Shown here one piece after another: positions 11,596 through 21,559 of a DNA stretch of 64,000 nt. The position numbers and the translations under genes were made by a program. Each line of letters starts with the position of its first letter. Position 1 is the first letter of the stretch. The DNA lies in contig JAUTXW010000322.1 in NCBI GenBank assembly GCA_030620095.1, positions 186,001-250,000 of the forward strand, given 5' to 3'. The DNA is from Kuschelorhynchus macadamiae (lineage: Eukaryota; Arthropoda; Insecta; Coleoptera; Curculionidae). The notes under the pieces were generated by a model. The model did not search any database and had not been told where the DNA came from. It saw nothing but the letters and a program-made list of their open reading frames with translations.

Positions 11596-12541
11596 AAGTT
11601 CCATTTAAAATAAGAAAGTTGTTGCTCATTTCCTTAATTTCCGATGTTCATTTGTTTTTTTTGGCAACGAATCCTGGCGGTTCAAACAAAATCCTAAAAC
11701 TTTTGTATTTTCCATTTTTTGATATAACTCAAAATAAGCCTGTAGGGTGTCGAAATATAACCGAATACCCTGTTCCTGTTCCGTATTCGTTTTAAATGTT
11801 CTATTATGGCAATATCAAATTTGTGCATACATTTTTGAACTTTTGGCTTGAACGCTGTATTAGATTTTTCCCCGCCGCCCGATTCGAACTGCAATGCGAT
11901 ACAGATAGTCCGCGAAACGTCCAACCACGCGGTGACGTAATTAAGAGTGCAGTTAAATGCAGCTAGCAGTAGCGGGCTCAGCTTAATTTGACTAGGCAGG
12001 TACTCACAGTTTCATGTAAACTCCCATGTAATTATTATTTTTGGCTGGTAGTTGAAGCCAACGTTTTATATTGCCATATTTTTTTATTTTATTTAATTCG
12101 TTAATTACGTTATTATTTTTAATTAATTAAATTCAATATTTGATTACACAATTAAAGTTATACAGTCAATGAAATATTTCCAATCTAGAGATTGGTTAGT
12201 CACTTAGATTATTCTGGAGTATTGAACTTTCGCAACGAAAAACGCGAAAAGCTTATTCTTGTAGTGAGTAGCAACAGTGCATCACATAAATTTGGTGGTG
12301 ATTTTCAAGGTAAATTGACTGATTAATTCCAAACTTTAATTGATCTAGTTGTGCTTGTACTTTCAGTGATGGCGATATAGTGTTTAAGAGGACACCTAAA
12401 GAAATTATTTGCCTGTTCCAGAAGTACTTAATAACCATAAAATGTGTTAATTTTAAACATTACCTTTTTGAATAAATTCTACTTATACATTAAACTAGCT
12501 TTATACAAAAAAAAATGTTTTAAAACTAGCATATTTAGTAC
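11596..12541. other. Noncoding intron, nothing recognised
   Basis: AT-rich with a more GC-balanced patch at 11870-12000. No exon with splice borders was found. It lies inside the minus-strand KEN gene between exons 12542-12703 and 2198-2362. Confidence 0.35.
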
Positions 12542-12703
12542 CTTGCCAATGCCCTCTTTTGCTAAAGTGTTCTTTTTGGTCCTTCTTAATCGTCTACGTA
12601 CATAATTCACATTTTCTTCAGTATCATGATCATTTTCTTTATTATCTGATTCAGTGCTACATATTTCGGAAGACAATGACGACTGTTCTTGATTATCGCT
12701 AAG
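12542..12703 (-). CDS. KEN-repeat gene, KEN exon C
   Basis: 54 codons (162 nt), phase 0 on both sides, acceptor ...TTTTTTCTTATTTAG|CTTAGC and donor GGCAAG|GTACTA. It has the same layout as copies A and B: SSLSSEICSTESDNKENDHD with a KEN motif, then an acidic run, then RRRLRRTKKN, and a final GIGK where A and B have SSGK. Sequence is clearly related to A and B but much more diverged, so it is an older duplicate. The shared SLSSE.....NKEND core and the basic block mark the module. Likely nuclear because of the basic patches (inference). Confidence 0.75.
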
Positions 12704-12887
12704 CTAAATAAGAAAAAATGATAAACACCTTTAAAATCTAACCATTTTAATGAATAAATTTTGAATTCCTTAAAATTAAAATCCCATAGAGATTTAAAAT
12801 GCGAATGTCTACAGAATATTGGTTCTACTATTGTGACAGACAACAATAAATTTAGTATTAAAAGATAATTATCTAAATATTTCCTAC

Positions 12888-13016
12888 CTTGTCAGAATCA
12901 CTTTTTAAGGAAGTACTCTTTTTAGTTCTTCTACATCCTCCCCGTCTAGATTTTATATCAGTTTCATTTTCTTTAATTTCATAATTCATTTTTTTGTCCT
13001 CATCAATTTGATCAAC
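12888..13016 (-). CDS. KEN-repeat gene, KEN exon D
   Basis: 43 codons (129 nt), phase 0 on both sides, acceptor CTCAG|GTTGATC and donor GACAAG|GTAGGA. It opens VDQIDEDKK, matching the VDLT start of copies A and B. It then carries YEIKENETDIKSRRGG with a KEN, then CRRTKKSTSLKSDSDK. It is the shortest and most diverged member of the exon series and lies only 184 bp upstream of exon C. The RRTKK string is shared with exon C. No known domain beyond the short linear motifs. Confidence 0.72.
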
Positions 13017-13454
13017 CTGAGGCATACAAAAAATCTAATGCTTCTACACTAATGGATGAAAATGTACATTAGTGTGTATAAATCCATTGAACATCTTTAG
13101 ACACTCATGATGGATACCACGAGGTCACGTCTTTGAAAAGTCTTGTGATTAAGCCATTATTGGCAAATATTGACCAACAGATTTATGCACAAGACTGTAT
13201 GTAAACATAATTTTATTAGGAATTTTACTCCATTGTAATAATCTTTATTACAATTATGAAATACCCATTTTTTAACACAGAATTACTTATCATACAGGCT
13301 TCATAATGCAACAAAAAATATCTACCCAAAAAGTAAATCACATGCTGTTTTGAAAAAAAGGAACAACTAGTACTAATATCACATTTCATTTCAGAAGGTT
13401 TAGTAAGTTAACAATTATATGGAAAAGAAATGGAATTTGAATCTCATGTAAAAG
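13017..13454. other. Noncoding intron, nothing recognised
   Basis: Intron of the KEN gene between exon D and a LINE fossil. No exon borders or repeats seen. Confidence 0.35.
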
Positions 13455-14190
13455 CTCGGCAAAATCAGTAATGCCATTTATCAAATTAAAATTAAAACAT
13501 GCATAACACTCGCATATTCCACATTAGATTTAACAAATGAACAGTACAATATTTTAACTGCATCTATTGAGAACTGAGAACATTTTCTCAAAACAATACT
13601 CAGGATTTATTCAACTTGGATCACTTTCGAAACAATATCAAGAAAACTAAACTTCTCATCAAATTCACCCACAAATTTTATTGATATTCCAATGTTGCTA
13701 CGATATAAACTAATTCCAAAGCATTTAATAATATTAAGAAAGAGATGGTTCGTTTATGTCCACGGCCAGGGTGCACTTAAATCACAATGGAATGCCAATG
13801 CCACTTCCTTTACTCTTTTAATAGTTCTACAAATGTATAAGTCGTCGGTTAAGATTAGGCCATTCTAGTGACACCGATTCTTAGCAAAATCGCTTGTATA
13901 CGTAAAGAAAAAAAAAGGGCGGACACAGTGGGGATACTAAAGAATACCAGACATAAAAGTGTGGCTAACAAGAACTTTGAATTTAGACCTTCCTCCAAGG
14001 AATCCAATAAAGCAATCTTATAGGAAGTTAGGTTTTCGGTGATGGATCAGTCCCTACAGAAGCCAAACTAAGAATCTGAGACAATCCTTTGCAAGACCAA
14101 ATAACTGATCACATGTCTGACTATGAAAAAATTTCCACATTGTAGTTAGCAACATCTTCTACATTGGCCGCTTTAAAAATGTTATTTAAT
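13455..14190 (-). pseudogene. Jockey-type LINE RT fossil in intron
   Basis: Fragmented minus-strand translation. A HFKAANVEDVANY block (14.1 kb) corresponds to the usual KKG...NYRP. LTDDLYICRTIK (about 13.84 kb) corresponds to ADDLK. An N.L.LN..KC-like block follows, and then SIVLRKCSQFSIDAVKILYC and SNVEYASVM (13.5-13.6 kb). The last two blocks almost repeat the VLRNCSEFS and SNLEYASVVW blocks of the LINE at 46.6-48.2 kb, so both come from one family. Many stops and frameshifts; long dead. Confidence 0.75.
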
Positions 14191-14465
14191 TAAATTATTA
14201 CTTTTATTTACTTTACTAATATTATTATTTTATTTACCTTACTAACATTATTAAAATATACACGTTAGAAAAGCAATGGAAGCAATTAAGTCAGGTAATA
14301 CTCTTGTTTGACTTTACCATCTTGCCAACATGTATAAATCAGAAAGAATTTTTGTTCCTTTAAAACCCAACCTTTATTCAAAAAATGTAAAATTGAAGAG
14401 GTTTTTACGATTTTTTAAAATTATTTATTTTATGTTCAACAATATAATAACGCATAAAAACTCAC

Positions 14466-14717
14466 TAGTGGCAGAAAACTAGGCGGTCTGACTTTTTTTG
14501 TCTTCTTGGATTTCACTTTGGCTGCACTATTAGAGTTTCTCGCGCTTACATCAACAATATTCAAGTTTTCAGTATAACGAATTTTTTTCTTTCTGCGACT
14601 GGTTCTTCTACTGATCCCTTCTTCATCTGTGGTATCATTTCCTTCCGATGTAGTAGAAATTGCAACATCTGACAGAGCAAGTGGAGATTTTTTATATTTT
14701 CTTGTACTTTTAGGATT
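14466..14717 (-). CDS. KEN-repeat gene, exon E
   Basis: 84 codons (252 nt), phase 0 on both sides, acceptor CAAATTTTTAG|AATCC and donor CCACTA|GTGAGT. The peptide runs from NPKSTRKYKKSPLALSDVAI through an acidic stretch (EGNDTTDEEG) to a strongly basic block, ISRRTSRRKKKIRYTE, then a KSKKTKKVRPP tail. It lacks KEN but keeps the acidic-then-basic order of exons A-D. The RRTSRRKKKIRY string loosely recalls the basic C-terminal motif of shugoshin-like proteins; this is weak and not a call. It is the second visible exon of the gene after 19306-19500. Confidence 0.68.
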
Positions 14718-15929
14718 CTAAAAATTTGAAAATTTTGTAGTAGATATAATGGAAATTTCAAGTTTAAACACGTTTAAAATATAATTTACATCTTAGTATA
14801 CAACATAAACATGATCGTTTCAACAAACTTATGGAAAATGGCTGTCAATGAATTTAATAATTTTTTAATATAATATAGATCTCTAAGTCCTGATTAAAAG
14901 GTCTCAGGAGTACGACTTGATCCTGTGAAACTAATAGGTTATGGCAGTTCCTTACAAGTGTGGAAAAGACTTTCCGAAAGAATTAGAAATAAACATTTTT
15001 GACAACATACTTTTTGTTTTAACTGATTATTATTGTTTCCTATTTAGATTATTTAGAGTATTGAACTGTTTAACTGATTTATCATTGGAGACTTTAATAC
15101 GTCTGTCTGTAGTTTGCTGATATGCAAACATGTTAATTTATTTGACATGTTTTTTAATATGCATAATGTTTAATGGCTTGTTAATGTAGGGTGATTTGGG
15201 AACAAGTTATTTCCTATGTTAAAAGAAAAAAATAGAATTTTTTTTTTCAAATGTACCATTCAGTAGTGAAAAGTAAAATGTTTTTCATTGGGCCATGCTA
15301 AAATAATGAAAGATCAAAAAATCAGTTTGTAAATTCTGCAATATTACTTTACAAATGCAATTTTTTTTATGAATTTTAGATATTGTACATTTGTATGCAA
15401 AACATTGCAGTTTGTAAAAGGATTGTAGTATTTCACAACCAGGTGGTTCCAGTGTAAATATTTAACCCAGAAGGCTACTTTCTATTCTTTTTGTTTATTA
15501 TATTGTAGATTGTATTAATTGCTTAGAAATAAATTACCATAATATGAATTATATTTCCAACATATGTATAATTTTAACCACCTCACAGGATTTTTTTATT
15601 TCATTAATTAATTCTTTAGTAATATTTATGTTTTCTTTTCTAGCGCTTGCATTTATTTATCTTAAAAGTTCTATTAATTTTGGTTTATTAGCCATCTTCA
15701 GATTTTTTTTCCTCGAAGGTAAAATAAGAGGTTCAAGTATTGTTGCAAATGGTGTTCTGTGTTTTCATGTAACTAATGTTATTTTTCTGATAAGCAAAAT
15801 TTTATATAGAATAACAAATACATAATTACCATTTTAAAATTGTAAAAATAAACCTTACAAGAAAAACGTTTTCTTTTTGAAAATCAAATTATTAAGATTT
15901 CAAAGATTTAATATTCTTGAGTAAAAATA
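14718..15929. other. Noncoding intron, nothing firm
   Basis: The plus-strand ORF at 15544-15825 has no splice borders or family motif. On the minus strand a broken run including SARKENINITKEL (about 15.60-15.66 kb) resembles a KEN exon but has an in-frame stop upstream and a poor donor. Confidence 0.35.
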
Positions 15930-16460
15930 AATTAAAGTTCACCATCCAAGATTTTTTCGGATCTTCACGTTTCAAGGTCCCTAGACGCCGAAAAACATTC
16001 GATTCCGTCAGTCTGTCGACCTGTGTGACTGGCTGTCTACTTACCCGATTGACTTTAAATTTTGGCCAAAAATTAAGGGTTACATGGGCACGACCTAGTA
16101 ATATTTTGGTAAAAATCCAATATGTCGAAACAAAATTGCGACCTATTGAAACGTTAAAAAAATTATGACTAAAAACTATTTGTCCAATTTACCTCAAATT
16201 TTGCTCAAAAATCAAATATTACATAGATTGATTTCAAATTTTGTGCAAGAATTAATTGTGGTATAGAGATGGTAAAAGTTTGGAACGAATTCAAGATGGC
16301 CGAACAAAATGGCGGCCAAATGTCGTTAAAAAAAATCACCTTCCTAGGTATTACGTAACTTCACGTTTTAGCGTCCCTAGATGCCAAAAATATGTTTTCT
16401 CAATTCCATATGTCTGTCATTCCCACTGATCTAAAAACTAACTGGATAAATACAGCGACC
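15930..16460 (+). repeat. GGCGG tandem-dispersed repeat, two units
   Basis: Contains twice the block CACGTTT...GTCCCTAGA.GCC (at 15967 and 16360), each followed by a GTCTGTC-rich run. Between them lie internal subunits with AATTTTGG.CAAAAATTAAGGG and GAACAAAATGGCGGCC. This family recurs at 17.4, 18.2, 38.7-39.9 and, inverted, 50.5 kb. No coding potential. Confidence 0.75.
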
Positions 16461-17369
16461 ACGCGGCGTGGTTAATTTACGACGACAAAAATATAAACAA
16501 AACAAGCCAGTGTGCGATGATGGATAATGCGCATTAGATGCATTTTTAACTTAACGCCAACAAGCACTGACCTCTAAATTAACCAGAGGTGAGGCGTGAA
16601 CAGGGACGTACTCTAAAATTTAGATTTTGAATAAATCGTGGCGTTGGTGAATCGTCGAGATATACCTATTATAGGAATGTTTATATGGCATACCTTATGT
16701 TAACTAATGTCAATTAAAGATGTGCTCATTTTAATAATTAATTTCTTATTTTATTGCTCCTAAAAGTCAAACCGTGGAGGCCAATTTTAATATACAAGGT
16801 GACACACAGTGTGTTTAAACTACTCTTGATGCTAATTTAGGAAAAGTATGAATAAAACACAACAATAACAACGCCCGAATGCAGCACTGTTATTTCTTTC
16901 CTCAAAAAATTTAGAACTGTTTTGGCTCTGCCTCTATCTACCAGACAATGCAAATTTTTAAATTAGAATTGTTCGGTAAACATAAAGGACAATAAAATAT
17001 AAGGTAAGTATACCTATAATATATTTTGTCTTTACCTCATCCATAAATTTTTCTGTTTTTAGATACTATAAGTCGAGCTAAAAGTAGTACTTACCGAAAA
17101 TAGAAAATACCTGGAATTTTGCCCTTGTTTGAGCAAGAGTAAATTCAGCAAGACATATGCATTGTCTTTAAAAATTATCTAAACCACTTACAAAAGTCAA
17201 TAGTTAATAAAACAACCACAAAACACAAACCTCGCATTAAAAATAAATCAGAACGACGCCAGTACGGGACTGTAAATGAGTTTTTGCGGTGGGCATATTT
17301 CACGTGCGCCTTGTTGAGCTGTTCGAAAAGAAGTGATTATTCAGTTAGTTTTTAGGTCAGTGGTCATTT
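16461..17369. other. Noncoding between repeat fragments
   Basis: No exon or known element recognised. Contains a 13-bp palindrome CCACGCGGCGTGG at about 16460. Because the same repeat family resumes at 17370, this may be an insertion splitting one array. Confidence 0.35.
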
Positions 17370-17470
17370 GACGGCGTAGCTAAAGAGCTACTTACCCCAT
17401 TGACTTCAAATTTTGGTCACAAATTAAGGGTCATGTGGAGATGTCCAGGTATTGGAGAAACTGGACGATC
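17370..17470 (+). repeat. GGCGG-family repeat fragment
   Basis: TTACCCCATTGACTTCAAAT followed by TTTTGGTCACAAATTAAGGG matches the block at 16041-16080. Short partial copy. Confidence 0.65.
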
Positions 17471-18149
17471 CAGGTCCACTAGGTTTAAGGAACATGAACG
17501 ATGTATTAAAAGGAAATAAACCGTACAATCTGCTGTATCTGACCGTCAACATTCCACTGAACATGGACTATTGAAATGCAAAAAAAAGCATACTAACAAT
17601 TCTAATAGAAATACGGGCTTCAGTCCTGAATTGAACTCTTAATTTTAAAATTAACACATATCCCAAAAGCTTGCGTTTTTTTTTGTTAACCCTGGTAAAA
17701 ATTGATAAACCAGTTTGAAATTTTGCATAGTTATAGCTTATATTGTTTGGAACAAAACGTGAAAATTTAAAATTTTTATAATCATTATTACCTTATACAG
17801 CGTGTGCGTGGATTTGGGTAACATGTAGACAAGATAACTTAATTTTATATTCATATTACGAAATAAATACAAAAATAGAAGTGTGCAAAGCAAAAAAAAT
17901 TGAAACTTTGAAACAAACTAAATTGGGCTTGGCAAAAAATACATGGCAAAAAGATTTTAGAAGTTTTTGGATAATAGACTTATTTTTTTGAGAAAATTAA
18001 TGGCCAATATGTAAAAATGACACATTTTTTACATATTCACCATTAATCAATTTATAATTATCAAAAAATTTCTTTCGAATTGTATTTTCAGGGTCTCTAA
18101 TTTAATTTTCTCAAATGTTGGAATTTCACAATTGTATGTATTAAAAAAT

Positions 18150-18440
18150 TGCTTGGATTTTTCATTTAAAACTTTCATTGACTTTAAAATTTTGCACAAA
18201 AATTAGATTTGCTATAGAGATAAACTTGTAAAATTTTGATATAAATTCAACACGACGGAACAAAATGGCGCTATAATGAATTTAAAAAAAAATCAGTGTA
18301 AAAAAGCTACTCATTCAAATTATTTTAAACTATCCCAAAATCTAAGTGTGGCATAGGTAGAAACTAGTAAAATATTAGTATGTATCCAATATGGTGGAAC
18401 AAAATGGCGCCCAATAAAATTGGGACACTCTTCACTATTC
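18150..18440 (+). repeat. GGCGG-family repeat, partial
   Basis: Two subunits end in GACGGAACAAAATGGCGC (18254) and GGTGGAACAAAATGGCGCCC (18390). Each is preceded by the family's TGGTATAGAGAT-like and TTTTGGTA..AATCCAA-like strings. The intervening 17471-18149 shows no recognised feature. Confidence 0.65.
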
Positions 18441-19305
18441 GTAATAAAAATTATAAATATAAATATTAATTCATTAAGAGCGAAGTTCAAAGTAAAGGAA
18501 ATTTACTGATTTTTTATTTCAGTTATTGTTCCTTGTCAAGACTGTTTGCTTTATTTAAAAATGAAAAGTACATGATTTCTGGAAGGCAGCGTTTTAAAAT
18601 TATAACTCTACATAACTAAACAATTTGTATCAGTCTCCAAACCTAATTACACAAATTTCAAAAAATTACCATTGCCCCTAGGATATTCTTGTAGTGACGT
18701 CACGGTTGTCACATCAACTAGCTAAGCCTTTTCATGTGCATGTTTGCTTAAAGTTATTTGGATTATTGCCTTGTTTGGCCCCAAACTTGCAATATTGTAA
18801 ATTTTTAAAGTACACATTTTAGAAAATATTTTATCATTATCCACTTCAAGGCTATAAACACCAGACATTGCTGAAGCTGTTTGGTAGGCTGTCTCTTAAA
18901 AATCGTAGAAATAAAGTTTTTCTTGTTTTTCTGTTCAAAACTTTAAAAAACAATGCAAGTGACCATATAATTTTAGGGCAGAACTAAAAAATCATTTTTA
19001 TTTAGTTTCCCAGAATTAATCTTAACAAAAATTGCCCAGTTTACTGTATGAGTTATATGTTTTTACTGTTTAACAAATATGCTGCTGAGTTGGATAAAAA
19101 TATCATTATTTCTATACATTTTCTACAATTTCTACAATCTCTTACAACTCAAATTTAGATACTAAGTTTGTATTTGGGTTTCCATTATTGTATATAGATT
19201 ACGTATTGACATTATATAAGCAGTATTTGTAATATCGGTAAATGGCAAATGTTGTAGGCACATATATTTATTTAATAAAAATAATATACAATCTAAATTT
19301 CTTAC
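18441..19305. other. Noncoding first intron of KEN gene
   Basis: No exon or repeat recognised. It lies directly after the donor of the first coding exon. Confidence 0.35.
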
Positions 19306-19500
19306 CTCAACTGCTTGTTCATTTTTCTTTTTGGCTAGTTTCACCTTGTCTACCTTCAAATTACTTTTCACAGAAAAAGAATCGTCTAAAGGTTCGACTT
19401 CAAATAAAAAAGCCTCAAAATGTGATTTCTTACTACCTGGACTAACTCTAAACAGAGGTGAGTTTTTTATTGCTGAACTACGTAAAACTTTTCTTGACAT
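19306..19500 (-). CDS. KEN-repeat gene, first coding exon
   Basis: 65 codons starting MSRKVLRSSAIKNSPLFRVS and ending ...KKKNEQAVE|GTAAGAA, donor in phase 0. The ATG follows directly after TTTATTATAG, a good acceptor, so an untranslated exon upstream is likely. The peptide is basic, then acidic (FLFEVEPLDD), then Lys-rich. It has no signal peptide or membrane segment. I chose this start because the frame is closed upstream and the phase fits all later exons. Together with the KEN exons it suggests a nuclear, intrinsically disordered protein of at least 500 residues. No confident homologue; Ki-67-like or cohesin-protector-like proteins are possibilities only by style. Confidence 0.7.
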
Positions 19501-19803
19501 CTATAATAAATATTAAAAATTTAAAAATACAAGTCTTGGAATTAAGTGTTAATATACTAACTCTAAGAAATTCTTTTATGACTGGATAGTCCACTTTAGG
19601 TCCATCCTTTTAACAATGAAAAACTTGGGTGAGTGAGAACTGACACACTGATAGAACACTATTTGTAAACTTTATGATCTAATCTTACATTATATAATAA
19701 AATATATGGCATAATTTGTTTAACAAACAAAATTATACACAAAATGGAATGACAGAAAATACTACTCTGATGGCTAATACCACGATCGGCAGTGAGTTAC
19801 ATT
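19501..19803. promoter_or_regulatory. Upstream region of KEN gene, unresolved
   Basis: Should hold a 5-prime untranslated exon and promoter of the minus-strand gene. No TATA box or initiator can be singled out in such AT-rich DNA. Confidence 0.25.
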
Positions 19804-20242
19804 GTTGTCCTGCTATACCGTGGGTGCAATGAACCATTTCAGTTAAACATCGATCGCGATTTCTCTCTTTTTAGAGCTCATCAGACCGCCATAGACTAGC
19901 GAGCACCATGTAGGGCAAAAGCATAAAATGTTCCAGATAGGGATCATAGTATACTTGTTAAGATGTTGGTGAAACATGAAATAAAAATATTTTAACATTC
20001 TTGCCCCCAACGAAAGTCATGGACCAATAGAGTAGTAGTTTCTGTGATTGCATTTTGTACCTTCGCTCCACACGGGGCTCGCTAATCTATAGCATCCTGA
20101 TAAGCTCTAACAATGGCGAAATAGCGACTGTCGTTTGACTGAAATGGATCATTGCGCCTGGGGTATAGCAGGACATGTTCCAGATAGGGATTATAGTATC
20201 CCTATGACGTTGATGTAACGTGAAATAAAAATATTTTAACAA
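19804..20242. repeat. Foldback repeat with nested direct repeats
   Basis: The arm at 19804-19903 (TGTCCTGCTATACCGTGGGT ... ATAGACTAGCGAG) is the inverse of 20078-20176 at about 75-80 percent. In addition TGTTCCAGATAGGGAT starts at 19929 and again at 20176. Each copy is followed about 40 bp later by ATGAAATAAAAATATTTTAA or a close variant, so a direct repeat of about 70 bp overlaps the foldback. No protein coded. It lies just upstream of the KEN gene. Confidence 0.8.
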
Positions 20243-20329
20243 TATGTATGCATAAAATATAAATTGCACTTAGTTGGTTCGCTTGAGTCATGCACTTAGT
20301 ATTTATATTGAACTCATCTGACGAGTTTT

Positions 20330-21095
20330 AAGCCATTTAGCTTTTAAAGGTAAAATGCCGATAAGATTGGATTTTCCAGGACATTTTAAAAGATATTAAT
20401 AAATGAAAAGCATAATTTTACATCTCCACATACAAACTAGTGAAAAACAGTGTTGCCGGATGCATGGAACTAAATTGTATTAGAGGGTAGTGAAGATACT
20501 ATCTAGTCTTTTTCGCAACAACAGTGTAAGGGCGATAGATTGCATCTTAAAAATTTAAAAAATGGAAAGCAATATTTTTTAGCCTAACATTCGAACTACT
20601 AAGAAACTGCATTGCTGAAGATATTTTTTAAATAATCCTACCAAGAAATGGTCGAGGTACTATTTTAAGTCATTTAGCAACTAAAGGTAACATGCCGATA
20701 GCTTCATTTTTAAACATATTTTTAAGGTGTCCCGAAAAATCGAAACCTGTCGGCATTAGACTTCTGTTACCGAGAAGTCTTAACTAACTTACCTTCACTA
20801 CCTTATGCAACAATTTAGTTGATCTATGCCCTTAGCAACGCGGTTTTTTATTAGTTTGAATCTGGAGATGTAAAATGATAATCTTCATTTATTAATACCT
20901 TTTAAAGTTTCCCGAAAAATCGAAATCAGTCGGCATTAGTTTTTTGCTACGGAAAAAAGGTGTAGTACATTCACTACTCTCTGGAACAATTTAGTTGATA
21001 TATCTCTATAGTAAAGCGTTGTTTTACTAGTCTGAATGTGGAGATCTAAAATTATGATTTTCATGTATTAACATCTTTTAAAGTATTTTAGAATA
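20330..21095. repeat. Palindromic 2+2 array of ~185-bp units
   Basis: A unit of about 185 bp carries TTTTAAAAGATATTAATAAA, ACATCTCCACATACAAACTA and a GCCGATA motif. It occurs twice in plus orientation (about 20335-20540, and a diverged copy to about 20730). It then occurs twice inverted (about 20725-20905 and 20905-21090), where TGGAGAT.TAAAAT and CCCGAAAAATCGAAA mark each copy. The whole is a large imperfect palindrome with no ORF. Confidence 0.75.
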
Positions 21096-21119
21096 TTGCT
21101 ATATATGCTGATAGGTTTG

Positions 21120-21270
21120 AATATGTACAAGTTATAATGAATTTCTTATCGCTGGTACGATATCGCAATTGGTTAAAGCAATGTGGTAGAGATCCAGAGG
21201 TGCGGGTTCCCGCTCGCACCGTAACTTTTACTGTTGATCAAATATTTCTAAAAAACTATTTCAGCTTAAA
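21120..21270 (+). repeat. tRNA-derived SINE-like unit 1
   Basis: At 21153-21220 CGATATCGCAATTGGTTAAA resembles a Pol III A box, and GTGCGGGTTCCCGCTCGCAC, 25 bases on, resembles a B box / T-arm. It ends CTGTTGATCAAATATTTCT. The cloverleaf is not intact and there is no clear anticodon arm, so this is a SINE relic and not a tRNA gene. Confidence 0.5.
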
Positions 21271-21429
21271 AAACCTTTCTATAAAAAAATTGGCTTATGC
21301 GGGCATAACGTAAAAATTATATATTTACTAATATTGACGAAACCTAAAGCGATGTCAGATTTGACGTCCAGTCAGAAACGGGGTGTCAAAAGGTTAGAAT
21401 ATTTGGCAGGATTAACAATGGTTATGTTA

Positions 21430-21555
21430 CTGGTGGGTTTCAATATCTACAAGTTCTAACAAATTGCTTATCAGTGATACGATAGCACAATCATTGGTTA
21501 GAGCAATGGGCTAGAGATCCAGAAATAGCTTTTATTGTTGAACAAATATTTCTTC
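21430..21555 (+). repeat. tRNA-derived SINE-like unit 2
   Basis: Repeats unit 1: TACAAGTTCTAACAAATTGC, ATACGATAGCACAATCATTG, GGTTAGAGCAATGGGCTAGA, GATCCAGA, then TTGTTGAACAAATATTTCT. The B-box half is deleted. It lies about 310 bp downstream of unit 1 in the same orientation. Confidence 0.5.
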
Positions 21556-21559
21556 TGTC

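Noticed and set aside
14466..14717. Calling the minus-strand gene shugoshin or sororin from RRTSRRKKKIRY and KEN motifs
   Set aside because: Short basic strings and KEN tripeptides are too common to name a gene without an alignment.
15586..15765. Further KEN exon on the minus strand (SARKENINITKEL)
   Set aside because: An in-frame TAA lies just upstream and the donor is either weak (GTGGTT) or in the wrong phase; may be a decayed exon or chance.
15544..15825. 93-codon plus-strand ORF
   Set aside because: Hydrophobic AT-driven translation with no splice sites or family motif.
21153..21220. Functional tRNA gene
   Set aside because: A- and B-box-like strings are present but no full cloverleaf or anticodon loop can be drawn; second copy lacks the B-box half.
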